A stretch of DNA of 64,000 nt from Marinobacter sp. NP-4(2019). Lineage in GTDB: Bacteria > Pseudomonadota > Gammaproteobacteria > Pseudomonadales > Oleiphilaceae. The DNA lies in contig NZ_CP034142.1 in NCBI RefSeq assembly GCF_003994855.1, forward strand, positions 4,030,001 to 4,094,000, read 5' to 3'. Made by a program: the position numbers and the translations under genes. Shown here in pieces: positions 1 through 9,581 of this stretch; positions within the stretch are counted from its first letter, which is position 1; each line of letters opens with the position of its first letter. The notes under the pieces were generated by a model. That model had not been told where the DNA came from and did no database searches. It was given only the letters and a program-made list of their open reading frames with translations.

Positions 1-255
1 ATACTGGACGTACACCGGGAGATTCTCTGAAACCTACCCTGTCCTGTGTGGCACAAGATTTCACCAGGCCGTATACTACGCTCCCTTTAATGAACGTAAT
101 AAGCGTCATCAGAGTCCAAGGCTCAGAGGCCATAAGGGAGGCCAGAGCGCCCGGGCGACACCGGGCAAGACAAAGTTCCAACGTCGGAATCAAGTATCCG
201 CCAGGCATCCGGAACCGGCCGGCGGATGACCACCGTTTGATAGTGTGTGGCGCGT

Positions 256-1935
256 ATGACCGGAAAGAAGAAATCCGCCCAGGCCTCGGTTGAGGCCATG
301 TACCGTGTATTCACGGTACCCGAGGCCCCCGAATCCACCCTGAGTCGTATCGACCAGAACATTTCCCGCAATCTTGCAGGTTTCCTGCAGGAACACATTG
401 TGGCCGTGGAACGGGATCTGTCCGAAGTCGAAAAAGATTTCTCGGACTACGCCATTCCGGAAAAGCCCGTGTTTGTATCCGAACAGGCCCAGTTCCTGCT
501 CGACAAGCTGGTGGCAAACTCCGTTCATACCGCCTCTCCCAGCTTTATCGGGCACATGACCTCGGCACTACCCTACTTCATGCTGCCGCTGTCAAAAATC
601 ATGATTGCCCTGAACCAGAACCTGGTGAAGACCGAAACCTCCAAGGCGTTCACCCCCATGGAGCGTCAGGTTCTGGGCATGATCCATCGGCTGGTGTATG
701 AACAGGACGGCGCCTTCTACCGCAAGTGGATGCACGACCCCCGCTTTGCCCTCGGTGCCATGTGTTCCGGCGGCACCGTCGCCAACCTGACGGCCTTGTG
801 GGTCGCCCGCAACCGAGCCTTCCCGGCCGAGGGCAGTTTCCGCGGCATCCATCAGGAAGGCCTGTTCCGGGCGCTGCGCTACTACGGCCATGAAGGTGCC
901 GCCATACTGGTGTCCCGTCGTGGCCACTACTCGTTGCGTAAAGCCGCCGACGTACTCGGCCTGGGCCGAGACTTCCTGATTCCGGTGGATACCGACGATG
1001 ATAACCGCATCCAGACCGATGCCCTGCGGGACAAGTGCCTGGAACTGCAAAAACAGAAAATCAAGATCATGGCCATCTGTGGCATCGCCGGCACCACCGA
1101 GACCGGCAACGTCGACCCACTGGACGCCATGGCCGACATCGCCCGGGAATTCGGCGCCCATTTCCACGTGGATGCGGCCTGGGGCGGCCCAACGCTGTTC
1201 TCCCGCACCCACAAGCACCTGCTGAGAGGCATCGAACAGGCCGATTCGGTGACTTTCGACGCTCACAAGCAGCTCTACGTTCCCATGGGCGTAGGTCTGG
1301 TAGTCTTCCGCGACCCGAGCCTGGCCAGTGCCGTCGAACACCACGCCCAGTACATCATCCGCAAAGGCTCACGGGATCTCGGCAGCACCACGCTGGAAGG
1401 CTCCCGCCCGGGCATGTCCATGCTGATCCATTCCGGCCTGAAAATCCTCGCACGGGAAGGCTACGAAATCCTCATCGATCAGGGCATCGACAAGGCACAG
1501 ACCTTTGCCGACCTGATTAACGAACAACCGGATTTCGAGCTGGTCACCAAACCGGAACTGAACATCCTGACCTATCGCTACTGCCCGGAGGATGTTCAGC
1601 AGGCACTGGCGCTGGCGGATGAATTGCAGGCGGAAAAGCTGAACGCCTGCCTGAACCGCGTCACCAAGTTCATCCAGAAAACCCAGCGGGAGCGGGGCAA
1701 GGCCTTTGTCTCCCGGACCCGGCTGGAGCCAGCCCGTTACTTCCACTTCCCTTGCATCGTGTTCCGGGTCGTGCTGGCTAATCCGTTAACCACGCGGGAA
1801 ATCCTGGAGGACATTCTGGCGGAACAGCGGGAACTGGCGATTACTGAGGAAGGGGTTCAGGACGAAATCAACATCCTGCATCAGATGGCCAATGCCGTGC
1901 TGAAACAGCATCAACCGGATGCACGGCAGGCCTGA
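256..1935 (+). CDS. panP: PLP-dependent aspartate 1-decarboxylase, PanP type
   Basis: A group II PLP-dependent decarboxylase of about 559 residues. The PLP-binding lysine lies in the motif FDAHKQLY (about residue 338), with CSGGTVANL and HVDAAWGG upstream forming the usual cofactor pocket. Family knowledge: proteins of this length and type replace the pyruvoyl enzyme PanD in several marine gammaproteobacteria, making beta-alanine for pantothenate and CoA from aspartate. The substrate is inferred from overall resemblance; glutamate decarboxylation cannot be excluded. The frame is also open to a GTG at 247; the ATG at 256 was chosen, though neither start has a clear ribosome site. The gene stands alone. 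The 255 bases before it hold nothing I recognise. A palindromic element follows the stop. Confidence 0.82.
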   Translation: MTGKKKSAQASVEAMYRVFTVPEAPESTLSRIDQNISRNLAGFLQEHIVAVERDLSEVEKDFSDYAIPEKPVFVSEQAQFLLDKLVANSVHTASPSFIGHMTSALPYFMLPLSKIMIALNQNLVKTETSKAFTPMERQVLGMIHRLVYEQDGAFYRKWMHDPRFALGAMCSGGTVANLTALWVARNRAFPAEGSFRGIHQEGLFRALRYYGHEGAAILVSRRGHYSLRKAADVLGLGRDFLIPVDTDDDNRIQTDALRDKCLELQKQKIKIMAICGIAGTTETGNVDPLDAMADIAREFGAHFHVDAAWGGPTLFSRTHKHLLRGIEQADSVTFDAHKQLYVPMGVGLVVFRDPSLASAVEHHAQYIIRKGSRDLGSTTLEGSRPGMSMLIHSGLKILAREGYEILIDQGIDKAQTFADLINEQPDFELVTKPELNILTYRYCPEDVQQALALADELQAEKLNACLNRVTKFIQKTQRERGKAFVSRTRLEPARYFHFPCIVFRVVLANPLTTREILEDILAEQRELAITEEGVQDEINILHQMANAVLKQHQPDARQA

Positions 1936-1960
1936 TTTTCTTTTGGGTCAAACACCGCAA

Positions 1961-2061
1961 GGGCCGGGGTGGCCTATCCAAAACACGCTGTGAATACGTC
2001 CCTGTACGCTCCGCTCCGCCATCCATGGCTCCGCAGGGTTTTGGATAGGCCACCCCGGCCC
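1961..2061 (-). repeat. Palindromic element with unique arms, copy 1
   Basis: Perfect 24-base inverted arms at 1961-1984 and 2038-2061 enclose a 53-base interior. Read on the minus strand the interior carries GCC-ATGGAT-GGC eight bases after the first arm and ends with TTCACAGCGTG at the second arm. It lies between the convergent ends of panP and the small gene at 2150-2416. The interior matches the plan of the elements at 13306, 57071 and 57267, while the arm sequence does not. No T-run follows, so it is not a classic intrinsic terminator, although it may stop or stabilise transcripts. Confidence 0.8.
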
Positions 2062-2149
2062 TCGCTCAGAGCATCAACGCAGCCAATTGAACACAGCATG
2101 TATTAAAACGTGTTCCCGCCCCATGCGGTACCAGATTTTAGCTCCAGAC

Positions 2150-2416
2150 TTAATACAGCGCCTCTTCGTCATCCAGCACCTCGTGCAGGATATCCAGGAA
2201 CATGTGATCCGCCTCGCTCCAGTTCTCGGGGATACGGATCGTGGTGTTGGCGCTGATTTCCCTGGCAATCACCTCATTGGCATTCGGCTCATGACGGTGT
2301 TTGCGGGCGATTTCCACGGATTTGACCGCAATGGTCGGGTCGCTCAGAACCTTCTTGATGAACACACGCAGCTCATCGATCATGCGGGCCTGACGGCTTT
2401 CGGCAGACGAACTCAT
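2150..2416 (-). CDS. Small conserved protein of unknown function
   Basis: An 88-residue acidic protein that I do not recognise. It is predicted soluble and helical, with a basic stretch in the middle (KSVEIARKHRHE) and an acidic C-terminus ending DDEEALY. It has no signal peptide, no membrane segment and no cysteine motif. The start at 2416 has GGGAG six bases upstream; an adjacent ATG at 2419 is closer to that site. It lies downstream of the phosphate transporter on the same strand with a gap of about 130 bases, so cotranscription is possible but not shown. Base use resembles the neighbours and the site is good, which supports a real gene. Confidence 0.6.
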   Translation of the reverse strand: MSSSAESRQARMIDELRVFIKKVLSDPTIAVKSVEIARKHRHEPNANEVIAREISANTTIRIPENWSEADHMFLDILHEVLDDEEALY

Positions 2417-2549
2417 CATTTACTCCCGGATAGTTTGACGCTCAGGGGACACCCCTCAACATACAGATAGTATGGCTAATTCGGCCGGTTGCAACCAGCC
2501 CGGGGACATTCCCTGCCCGCTTCGTTGTTGAAGCAGGCATGGGCAGGTA

Positions 2550-4109
2550 TTACATCAACAGGCCGCGCAGGGTGAAGAACAGCGTGGCCGCCATCAGTGC
2601 GGATGCCGGCACGGTGATGATCCACGCGGCGACGATACGGGTCAGATGAGAGCGTTTGACCATTTCCTCCCGGTAGATTTTCTTCAGGCGCTTGCGCTCG
2701 CTCTTGGACAGGGGCACCTGCTTTTTCTTCTTGGCTTCCTTGAGCAGGTTTTCCATTTCTTCCACCGAGGCATTACGGAAATCATCCAGGAACGGGCGCA
2801 GGCGCTCCTGCTCGGCTTCGTCATGGTGCTCCATGATCTTGTGAAGCTGGGTCGCGTAATTGGATTTCAGATACTCCCGCAAGAAGCCAACACCGAAAAC
2901 CCCACCGATGGCGATGTGAGTGGAGCTGACCGGCAGGCCCAACTGGGAAGCGATGATAACCGTCAGCGCAGCAGACAACGCGATACAGAACGCGCGGGTC
3001 TTGTCCAGCTCGGTAATCTCGCTGCCTACGGTTTTGATCAGGCGCGGGCCAAATAGCATCAGTCCCACCGACAGACCCAGCGCACCCACCAGCATGACCC
3101 ACATCGGTATCGCGGCAGCGGTGACTACCGCCCCGGCAGACAAGGCGTCGTTGATGGCGGCGAGAGGACCGATAGCGTTGGCCACGTCGTTGGCGCCATG
3201 GGCGAAACTCAACAGCGCAGCGGCAAAAATCAGTGGCCAGGTAAACAGGGTATTCACACCGGCCGAGCTATTCTCCATCGTCGCAGCGCGGCGGCCAACC
3301 GCTATCCGCATGACGAAAAACACCGCAACGGCGACTGCAAGACCGACCAGGGAGGCCTCGAGAAAATCCACCTTGATAATCTTTTTAACGCCCTTGACCA
3401 TCAAGTAGGTACCGAACGCCCAGGCCATGATGGCAACCAGCCAGGGAACAAACGTGCGGGCTGCGGGAATCAGATTCTGGCGATAGAGAACGGTCTTCTT
3501 GATGGCGAAGAGGAACAGGGCAGCCAGCACCCCGCCCATCACCGGAGAAATCACCCAACTGGCAACGATCTTGGCCATCACACCCCAGTCGGCTATCCCC
3601 CAGCCTCCGGCGGCAATCCCCGCACCCAGCACACCACCAACAATGGAGTGAGTCGTGGATACCGGAGCCCCCATCCAGGTGGCCAGGTTCAGCCAGAGTG
3701 CACCCGCCAGCAGGGCTGCCGTCATCAACCAGACAAAGGCGTTCACATCCGCCAGCTTGTCCGCAGCGATAATGCCCCCTTTGATCGTGGAGACCACGTC
3801 GCCACCGGCAATGATAGCGCCGCCTGCCTCAAAGATGGCGGCAATCAACACTGCGCCGCCCAAGGACAGGGCCCCGGAACCAACCGCCGGGCCCACGTTG
3901 TTGGCAACATCGTTGGCACCAATATTGATCGCCATATAACCGCCGATCACCGCGGCCGCCATCAACAGCATGCTGTTGGGCATACCACTGCTCAACTGGC
4001 CAACGACCAGCCAGATACCCAGCAGGAACAGCAAGCTGAAACCAACCCGATAACGTTCGGTTGAAGGACTGGTCAGGAGGGTGTCAAGAAATCCGCTTTT
4101 CGGGGCCAT
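2550..4109 (-). CDS. PiT-family inorganic phosphate transporter
   Basis: A 519-residue inner-membrane protein with about ten to twelve hydrophobic segments. The duplicated PiT signature is visible as GANDVANNVGPAVGSGAL near the N-terminus and GANDVANAIGPLAAI in the second half. A second internal repeat, PVSTTHSIVGGVLG and PVSSTHIAIGGVFG, completes the inverted two-domain design. The long charged stretch before the last helix is cytoplasmic. Family role: low-affinity, proton- or sodium-driven uptake of metal-phosphate or phosphate, which complements the high-affinity Pst system at 57-63 kb. No PhoU-like (DUF47) partner gene is adjacent. I saw no convincing Pho box upstream, in keeping with a constitutive carrier. 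Confidence 0.93.
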   Translation of the reverse strand: MAPKSGFLDTLLTSPSTERYRVGFSLLFLLGIWLVVGQLSSGMPNSMLLMAAAVIGGYMAINIGANDVANNVGPAVGSGALSLGGAVLIAAIFEAGGAIIAGGDVVSTIKGGIIAADKLADVNAFVWLMTAALLAGALWLNLATWMGAPVSTTHSIVGGVLGAGIAAGGWGIADWGVMAKIVASWVISPVMGGVLAALFLFAIKKTVLYRQNLIPAARTFVPWLVAIMAWAFGTYLMVKGVKKIIKVDFLEASLVGLAVAVAVFFVMRIAVGRRAATMENSSAGVNTLFTWPLIFAAALLSFAHGANDVANAIGPLAAINDALSAGAVVTAAAIPMWVMLVGALGLSVGLMLFGPRLIKTVGSEITELDKTRAFCIALSAALTVIIASQLGLPVSSTHIAIGGVFGVGFLREYLKSNYATQLHKIMEHHDEAEQERLRPFLDDFRNASVEEMENLLKEAKKKKQVPLSKSERKRLKKIYREEMVKRSHLTRIVAAWIITVPASALMAATLFFTLRGLLM

Positions 4110-4358
4110 AACAAATCAGGTCTCATGGATGCTGAATGAGTTGCAACGTGTCGCGCCATCCCGGCCAGTCAGATCACGCCCTCCCTGGGCCAATCTACAC
4201 TGCGCCGCAACTATAAATTTTTTGACATGAAATTGAAACATAAGGCGACAATGCCAAGCATTGTGAAAAGTCAGGAGAAATGGTGCCAATCCCTGCCAAT
4301 TTCACTCATAATCGGCGACAAAAGCATCAAAAATAAAAAAATAGCAATCAAGGCCTAA

Positions 4359-5465
4359 ATGAAAGATCAGAGTACTTCCAGTAGTCATCGGGGCGTCGAA
4401 GAAACCGAGGACATCCGGATAGCCCGGATTCTGACCTGGCTTTCCCTGATGGCCATTCTGTTCCTCGCGGGTATTGGCGCCAAAGCCTGGCTCTTCGGCC
4501 ACGTCGGTCACGCCTTCGTACTGTGGGCCTTTGCGATTCCCCTCACGCTCAACATGCTCTGGTTCGCTCACACAGGCAATCGGACGATGCAAAAAGGCGG
4601 GCTGATCGCGACCGTTGGTGTATTGTTTGCCTATCTCATTGCCTCCGGCGGCGAGAATAATACCGGACCGCTGTGGTTCTATGTTTTCCCCCCTCTCCTG
4701 TTCTACCTGACCAGCCTGAGGACCGGGACCGCCATTCTGTTATTTTGCTACCTGATTGCCGCGGCAGTCTTTCTGTTTCCGGACCTCCCCCTGGTCAGCA
4801 CCGAATACACCCTGGATTTCAAGATCCGTTTCTTTGCCACCCTGACATTCGAGTCCATCTTCTGTTTTGTGCTTGAGGCCAGCAGACTGAAAGCCAGAAA
4901 TGAGCTGATGACACTAGCCCGGACCCATGAACACGCCGCACGTACCGATGAACTGACCGGCCTTGCCAATCGCCGTGAGATGCAACACAGACTGGACACC
5001 GAATTCTCCCGCTACCAACGCTCAGGGCATCATTTTTCCATTGCTCTGATTGATCTGGACCTGTTCAAGAGCATTAACGACGAGTACGGCCATCACGCCG
5101 GCGACGAAGTGCTGAAAACCTTTTCCGAACTCACACGCCGAATCATTCGCCAGTCAGATATCGCCGCCCGCTGGGGCGGAGAAGAGTTCCTGCTGTTGCT
5201 GCCAGATACCTCCCTGCTGCAGGCGCTCTCACTCGCCGAACGCCTTCGTGCGGAAGTATCCAACCACGCCTTCCTGTTCCGCGGACAGCGCCTGCCGATC
5301 TCTATCAGCGCAGGGGTTTGCTCTATTGCCAAGGCCGGATCAGTGGACGCACTGCTGAAACAAGCCGATGTTCATCTATACGCCGCGAAAGAGGCCGGTC
5401 GTAATCAAGTTGCCCCCCGGGTACGTATGGGGGGAAGAGACGACGCAAACAGCTCACCGACCTGA
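4359..5465 (+). CDS. Membrane diguanylate cyclase
   Basis: A 368-residue protein with about five or six hydrophobic segments in residues 20-170, a short linker and one C-terminal GGDEF domain. The catalytic motif is GGEEF at residues 273-277, preceded five residues earlier by RQSD, which fits the RxxD product-inhibition site. DELTGLANRR marks the domain start. These features predict an active enzyme making cyclic di-GMP from two GTP, controlled by a signal sensed in the membrane part. The sensor is of no family I can name. A TTGACA hexamer about 145 bases upstream is a possible -35 box. The gene is divergent from the phosphate transporter. Confidence 0.9.
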   Translation: MKDQSTSSSHRGVEETEDIRIARILTWLSLMAILFLAGIGAKAWLFGHVGHAFVLWAFAIPLTLNMLWFAHTGNRTMQKGGLIATVGVLFAYLIASGGENNTGPLWFYVFPPLLFYLTSLRTGTAILLFCYLIAAAVFLFPDLPLVSTEYTLDFKIRFFATLTFESIFCFVLEASRLKARNELMTLARTHEHAARTDELTGLANRREMQHRLDTEFSRYQRSGHHFSIALIDLDLFKSINDEYGHHAGDEVLKTFSELTRRIIRQSDIAARWGGEEFLLLLPDTSLLQALSLAERLRAEVSNHAFLFRGQRLPISISAGVCSIAKAGSVDALLKQADVHLYAAKEAGRNQVAPRVRMGGRDDANSSPT

Positions 5466-5526
5466 CCTTGAGACAGCACCCGTCAGCCGCTATGATCGGG
5501 CGCCAAAATGATGAACAGGTTGAACC

Positions 5527-5973
5527 ATGACAGCAATACGAATACTGGTCGGTAGCGTCTACGGCGGGGCCTTGATGACAGCAAGGGCCATCAAGAAGAG
5601 GCTCGAGCCCGAGGGTCACACGGTCACCGTCCTGGAGAATCCGGTCCTTGATGACATTACCGGCAATGACGATGCCTTGCTGGTCTGTACCTCCACCACC
5701 GGCCAGGGCGAGGTGCCCCCCAACCTGCTGCCTTTTTATCTGGCATTGCGGGAACAACTACCGCAACAACCCGGGCGCCCATTCGGGATGATCGTGCTGG
5801 GCGACAGCTCATACGGAGACACTTTCTGTGGCGCCGGAGAACTGCTGGAAGAGGCGCTATACGAAACCGCCGCAAGGAAAGTGGGTAACACCCTGCGAAT
5901 TGACGCCCTGGAAACAGCGGAACCGGAGCTCGAAGCCCTGCCCTGGACACGGGACTGGATCAACACTCTGTAG
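5527..5973 (+). CDS. MioC-like flavodoxin
   Basis: A 148-residue single-domain flavodoxin. The FMN phosphate loop is GSVYGGALMTA near residues 9-19, with the later FMN contacts in TSTTGQGEVP and LGDSSYGDTFCGAG. Length and motifs match the MioC / YqcA group of short-chain flavodoxins, which carry electrons to partners such as radical-SAM enzymes. The partner is unknown here. It lies between two c-di-GMP genes on the same strand, with 61 and 108 bases to its neighbours, and functional linkage to them is not implied. Confidence 0.85.
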   Translation: MTAIRILVGSVYGGALMTARAIKKRLEPEGHTVTVLENPVLDDITGNDDALLVCTSTTGQGEVPPNLLPFYLALREQLPQQPGRPFGMIVLGDSSYGDTFCGAGELLEEALYETAARKVGNTLRIDALETAEPELEALPWTRDWINTL

Positions 5974-6081
5974 TTTCGTGTCCTGAATTGGCAGCTCACC
6001 GGAAATATCCCAATCCGGTCTTGAGCGGCGACGCGGCTGGGGCCATACTGCGGGGAACAAACATAACAAGCTTGGTATTTT

Positions 6082-8649
6082 GTGCGCCATACTGTTCTGC
6101 TCGTCGCCCTTCTGGGCGCATTGATCATCGTGGCCGCCGGCGTCCAGGCAGCTCCATCGGCCTCCCCCCGACTACCGCAACCAGCCATTGCCTTTCTGAA
6201 GGCTCCGGCGGCAGGGGACAGCGCGCTGACGGAACTCCTCGGCCGCCCGGACTGGCAACTGTTGTCGGAAGAGACACCAAACTTTGGGTACGTGACCGAC
6301 CATTACTGGTATCGCATCCCTGTGGACAGCGAGCCTGGCAATCACGTGCTCGAAATAAGCTATCCGCAACTGGACTACGTTGGCTTCTACCTGATAGCTG
6401 ACGGTGAGCCTGTCCAGACCGTAAAGACCGGGGACCACCTGCCGTTTTCACAAAGGCCACTCTCCCACCCGAGTTTCCTGATCCCCTACACCACGGACCC
6501 CGGCGTTAATTATGAAATCCTGCTCTCTGTCCAGACCAGCGGCGCTCACCAGGTGCCAATCAGGCTCTGGGAGCAGAACGCCCTGTTCGATGCCCTCACG
6601 ACTGAGGACCGGCTGCACAGCCTTTACTACGGCATTCTGATCACCACCATTTTCTTTAACCTGTTCATTTTCCTGGCACTACGGGAAGCCACCTACCTTT
6701 TCTATGTGCTGTCCACCTTCAGCTATCTGTTTCTCATGGCCACCCTTCGCGGGGTGACGTTCCAGGTCTTCTGGCCAGACAATCCCTGGCTCCACAACCA
6801 GACAATGCTGATCGCCGTGCCGATGGCTGTGCTGTTTGCGCTGCTGTTCGCCCGCTCGTTCCTTCGCCTTCGCGATACCGCGCCCAGAACCGATCTGTTG
6901 CTGATGTTCTTCAGCGGGCTCAGCCTGCTCGCCATCCTCGGCACCTTCGTGCTGGAGTACAACGCGTCCATCAAGTCATCCGTGACTCTGGCACTGCCCG
7001 GCTTCCTCTTTCTCTTCATTATTGGTCCGGTGCAGTGGCTAAAACGCAACCCCCAGGCCGGTTACTTCACTGCTGCCTGGGGGCTGCTGATCCTTGGTAC
7101 CATGTTGACCGCGTCCAACAAATACGGCTTGTTGCCGACCAATTGGCTGACCACCTACGGCATGCAGGTAGGCTCAGCCCTTGAGGCCATTCTGTTGACC
7201 ATTGCCCTGGCAAAACGACTGTACAATGAGCGGGAAGACCGGCTCCACGCCCGGGAGGCGGAACTGAGGGCGATGGCCGCACGACGCTCGGCGGAACTGC
7301 GATTGATGGACCAGGCACTCCACGATCCGTTGACCGGCCTGCCCAACCGCACCAGTTTTGAGATGGTGATCAATGATCTCATCACCCGCATTCCGGATCA
7401 CCGGTACGCCATCGCGGTGATTCATCTAAACAACCTTCAGGCCATCACCAAAACCCTTGGCCATCGCAATACCGATCGGCTGATTGAACTGGCCGCAACC
7501 CGCTACCACAGCATTGTGCGGGAAGTGCCCGGGGTACAGGCCATGGAAACCACCGCTCAACGTTCGGTCTACCTGGCCTCGCTGGAAACGGGTACGTTCG
7601 GCTTTGTCGTCGACGCAACCCTGCTAAGCACAGCACCACGAGCCATCATTCAAGGCCTCGACGAACTGCGCGAGCCAATTGACTATCTGGGGATGCAGTT
7701 ACCCCTGGATCCCCAGATAGGCACGGCGATCTACCCGGAGCATGCCCAGGACACCAACTCGCTGATACGTCGGGCCCACATTGCCCAGGATTCCAACGAA
7801 GCCCGTGATCGAGGCCTGGCTTACTACCAGCCCACCCGCGACTCCTACAGCGCGGACCGGCTGACACTGGCCTCTGAACTACGACAGGCCCTGCAGAACA
7901 ACGAGCTGGTTCTTCACCTGCAGCCCAAGCTGTCACTGGCACCCCATGCGGTTGTTGGACTGGAAGCGCTGATCCGCTGGCCACGCCGGAAATCCGCCAT
8001 AGGGGCAGACAAAGTGATCGCCATTGCCGAACAAACCGGTCTGATCAAACCTCTGACCCGCTGGGTACTGGAGCAGTCGCTGGAACTGAGAACCCAGTTA
8101 CTGGAACTGGGCTGGTCACTGAGCATTTCAGTGAACATTTCCCCCAACAACCTGAGAGAACCGGATTTCCCGATGTTTGTTCAGCAATTGATGAGCCGCT
8201 ATCACAACCACCGCGGCGCTCTCACGCTGGAAGTAACCGAGACATCCATGATGCAGGACCCGGCCAACTCCCTGAAAGCGCTGAATTCCCTGCATTCGGC
8301 AGGATTCCCGGTGTCCATTGACGACTTTGGCTCGGGCTATTCATCGCTGTCCTATATCAAGCAACTGCCCGCCAGCGAAATCAAGATCGATCGCTCCCTG
8401 ATCACCGATATCGCCACCCATCCCGGCGACCGCGTCATCGTGCAGACCACCATCGATATGTGCCATTCCCTGGGTTATAAGGTGGTTGCAGAGGGGGTCG
8501 AAGATGAAGACACGGCGGCACTTCTGGAAACCATGGGGTGTGACATGATCCAGGGCTACTGGCTGACACCGCCACTGCCGATTGATGAGATGCTGGTGTG
8601 GCTAACGACTGGCCGCCCCCTGTCCAATACCAGTCGCAAGATTGGCTGA
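6082..8649 (+). CDS. 7TMR-DISM sensor with degenerate GGDEF and intact EAL domain
   Basis: An 855-residue inner-membrane protein. It has an N-terminal signal segment, an extracytoplasmic beta-rich domain (about 30-170, 7TMR-DISMED2-like), seven hydrophobic segments (about 180-390), a GGDEF-like domain (about 410-590) and an EAL domain (about 605-850). The GGDEF signature is replaced by ETGTF, so cyclase activity is unlikely. The EAL domain keeps EALIRW (E628), NISPNN, TETSMM, DDFGSGYSS, KIDRS, VAEGVE and QGYW, which predicts active c-di-GMP hydrolysis. The start is a GTG with no strong ribosome site, chosen because the signal peptide follows directly. It ends two bases from the convergent tesB. 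Confidence 0.9.
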   Translation: MRHTVLLVALLGALIIVAAGVQAAPSASPRLPQPAIAFLKAPAAGDSALTELLGRPDWQLLSEETPNFGYVTDHYWYRIPVDSEPGNHVLEISYPQLDYVGFYLIADGEPVQTVKTGDHLPFSQRPLSHPSFLIPYTTDPGVNYEILLSVQTSGAHQVPIRLWEQNALFDALTTEDRLHSLYYGILITTIFFNLFIFLALREATYLFYVLSTFSYLFLMATLRGVTFQVFWPDNPWLHNQTMLIAVPMAVLFALLFARSFLRLRDTAPRTDLLLMFFSGLSLLAILGTFVLEYNASIKSSVTLALPGFLFLFIIGPVQWLKRNPQAGYFTAAWGLLILGTMLTASNKYGLLPTNWLTTYGMQVGSALEAILLTIALAKRLYNEREDRLHAREAELRAMAARRSAELRLMDQALHDPLTGLPNRTSFEMVINDLITRIPDHRYAIAVIHLNNLQAITKTLGHRNTDRLIELAATRYHSIVREVPGVQAMETTAQRSVYLASLETGTFGFVVDATLLSTAPRAIIQGLDELREPIDYLGMQLPLDPQIGTAIYPEHAQDTNSLIRRAHIAQDSNEARDRGLAYYQPTRDSYSADRLTLASELRQALQNNELVLHLQPKLSLAPHAVVGLEALIRWPRRKSAIGADKVIAIAEQTGLIKPLTRWVLEQSLELRTQLLELGWSLSISVNISPNNLREPDFPMFVQQLMSRYHNHRGALTLEVTETSMMQDPANSLKALNSLHSAGFPVSIDDFGSGYSSLSYIKQLPASEIKIDRSLITDIATHPGDRVIVQTTIDMCHSLGYKVVAEGVEDEDTAALLETMGCDMIQGYWLTPPLPIDEMLVWLTTGRPLSNTSRKIG

Positions 8650-8651
8650 CA

Positions 8652-9512
8652 CTACCGGGAACGCTTGCGAATCAGCGCTTCCTGGGTGGTGGAAGCTACC
8701 AGGCCACCCTTCCGGTTAAAGAAGTTACCCCGGTTGAACCCACGGCCAGCCGACGCACTCGGACTGTCCATGTCGTACAGCAACCACTCATCCATTCGGA
8801 AATCCCGGTGGAACCAGATCGAATGATCAAGACTCGCCACCTGCATGTTCTTGCTCATGAAGGTGACGCCATGGGGGTTGAGAGAGGTGCCCAGGAACGA
8901 GAAATCCGAAGCATAGGTCAACAGACAACGGTGCAGTACCGGGTCATCCGGCAGGTGGCCCTGGGTTTTGAACCAGCTTTGTTTGTGGGGCGGGCGGGTT
9001 TCCGGCTTGAACGGGTTAACCGGGTCCACCGGACGGATCTCAATCGGCCGCTCACGGGTCAGGCTATCCCGTAACCGCTCCGGAACGTGGGGTGCCAGCA
9101 TTTCGCCGTACTCCTGCTCCGACTTCAGAGTTTCCGGATCTGGCGCCTCAGGCATGTCAAACTGATGTTCGAAGCCTTCTTCCGCCACCTGGAAAGATAC
9201 CGAGCCGGTCAGGATTTCCTTGCCGCCCTGGCGGGCGATTACCCGCCGCACCGAAAAGCTGCCGCCGTCCCGCACCCGCTGGACCTCATAGTCGATTGGC
9301 ATGCTGTGGTTGCCGGGACGCAGGAAATAGGCATGCAGGGAATGAGGGAGCCGACCTTCGACAGTGCGGCTGGCCGCCATCAGCCCCTGTCCCAGCACCT
9401 GGCCGCCAAAGACATTGGGGAATCCAAGGTCTTCACTGTCACCCTGGAAATGATCGTCCCCGATTGGCGAAAGATCCAGAAGATCCACCAGCTTTCTGGT
9501 TACTTCAAGCAT
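8652..9512 (-). CDS. tesB: Acyl-CoA thioesterase II
   Basis: A 286-residue double hot-dog thioesterase that hydrolyses medium- and long-chain acyl-CoA to free fatty acid and CoA. Family signs are FGGQVLGQGLMAA near residue 40, the SLHAYFLRPG segment, and the second-half motif SLDHSIWFHRDFRMDEWLLY with the catalytic aspartate. Length equals that of E. coli TesB (286). The ATG at 9512 follows AGGAG with a five-base spacer; an in-frame GTG two codons upstream is less likely. It lies just downstream of the rubredoxin reductase on the same strand (69 bases), which may tie it to hydrocarbon or fatty-acid metabolism. Confidence 0.93.
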   Translation of the reverse strand: MLEVTRKLVDLLDLSPIGDDHFQGDSEDLGFPNVFGGQVLGQGLMAASRTVEGRLPHSLHAYFLRPGNHSMPIDYEVQRVRDGGSFSVRRVIARQGGKEILTGSVSFQVAEEGFEHQFDMPEAPDPETLKSEQEYGEMLAPHVPERLRDSLTRERPIEIRPVDPVNPFKPETRPPHKQSWFKTQGHLPDDPVLHRCLLTYASDFSFLGTSLNPHGVTFMSKNMQVASLDHSIWFHRDFRMDEWLLYDMDSPSASAGRGFNRGNFFNRKGGLVASTTQEALIRKRSR

Positions 9513-9581
9513 GCCCACTCCTGTTAATTCGTTAGCTCACGAATGGGTTTCTACCTCAAGCGGGCTATTTTCGCAACAGGC

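Noticed and set aside
48..66. Possible sigma-54 promoter TGGCAC upstream of panP
   Set aside because: The -24 element fits but the -12 GC is missing at the required spacing.
4205..4235. Pho box between the PiT and cyclase genes
   Set aside because: TGACATGAAATTGAAACA contains one half-like segment only; the tandem repeat and spacing do not fit.
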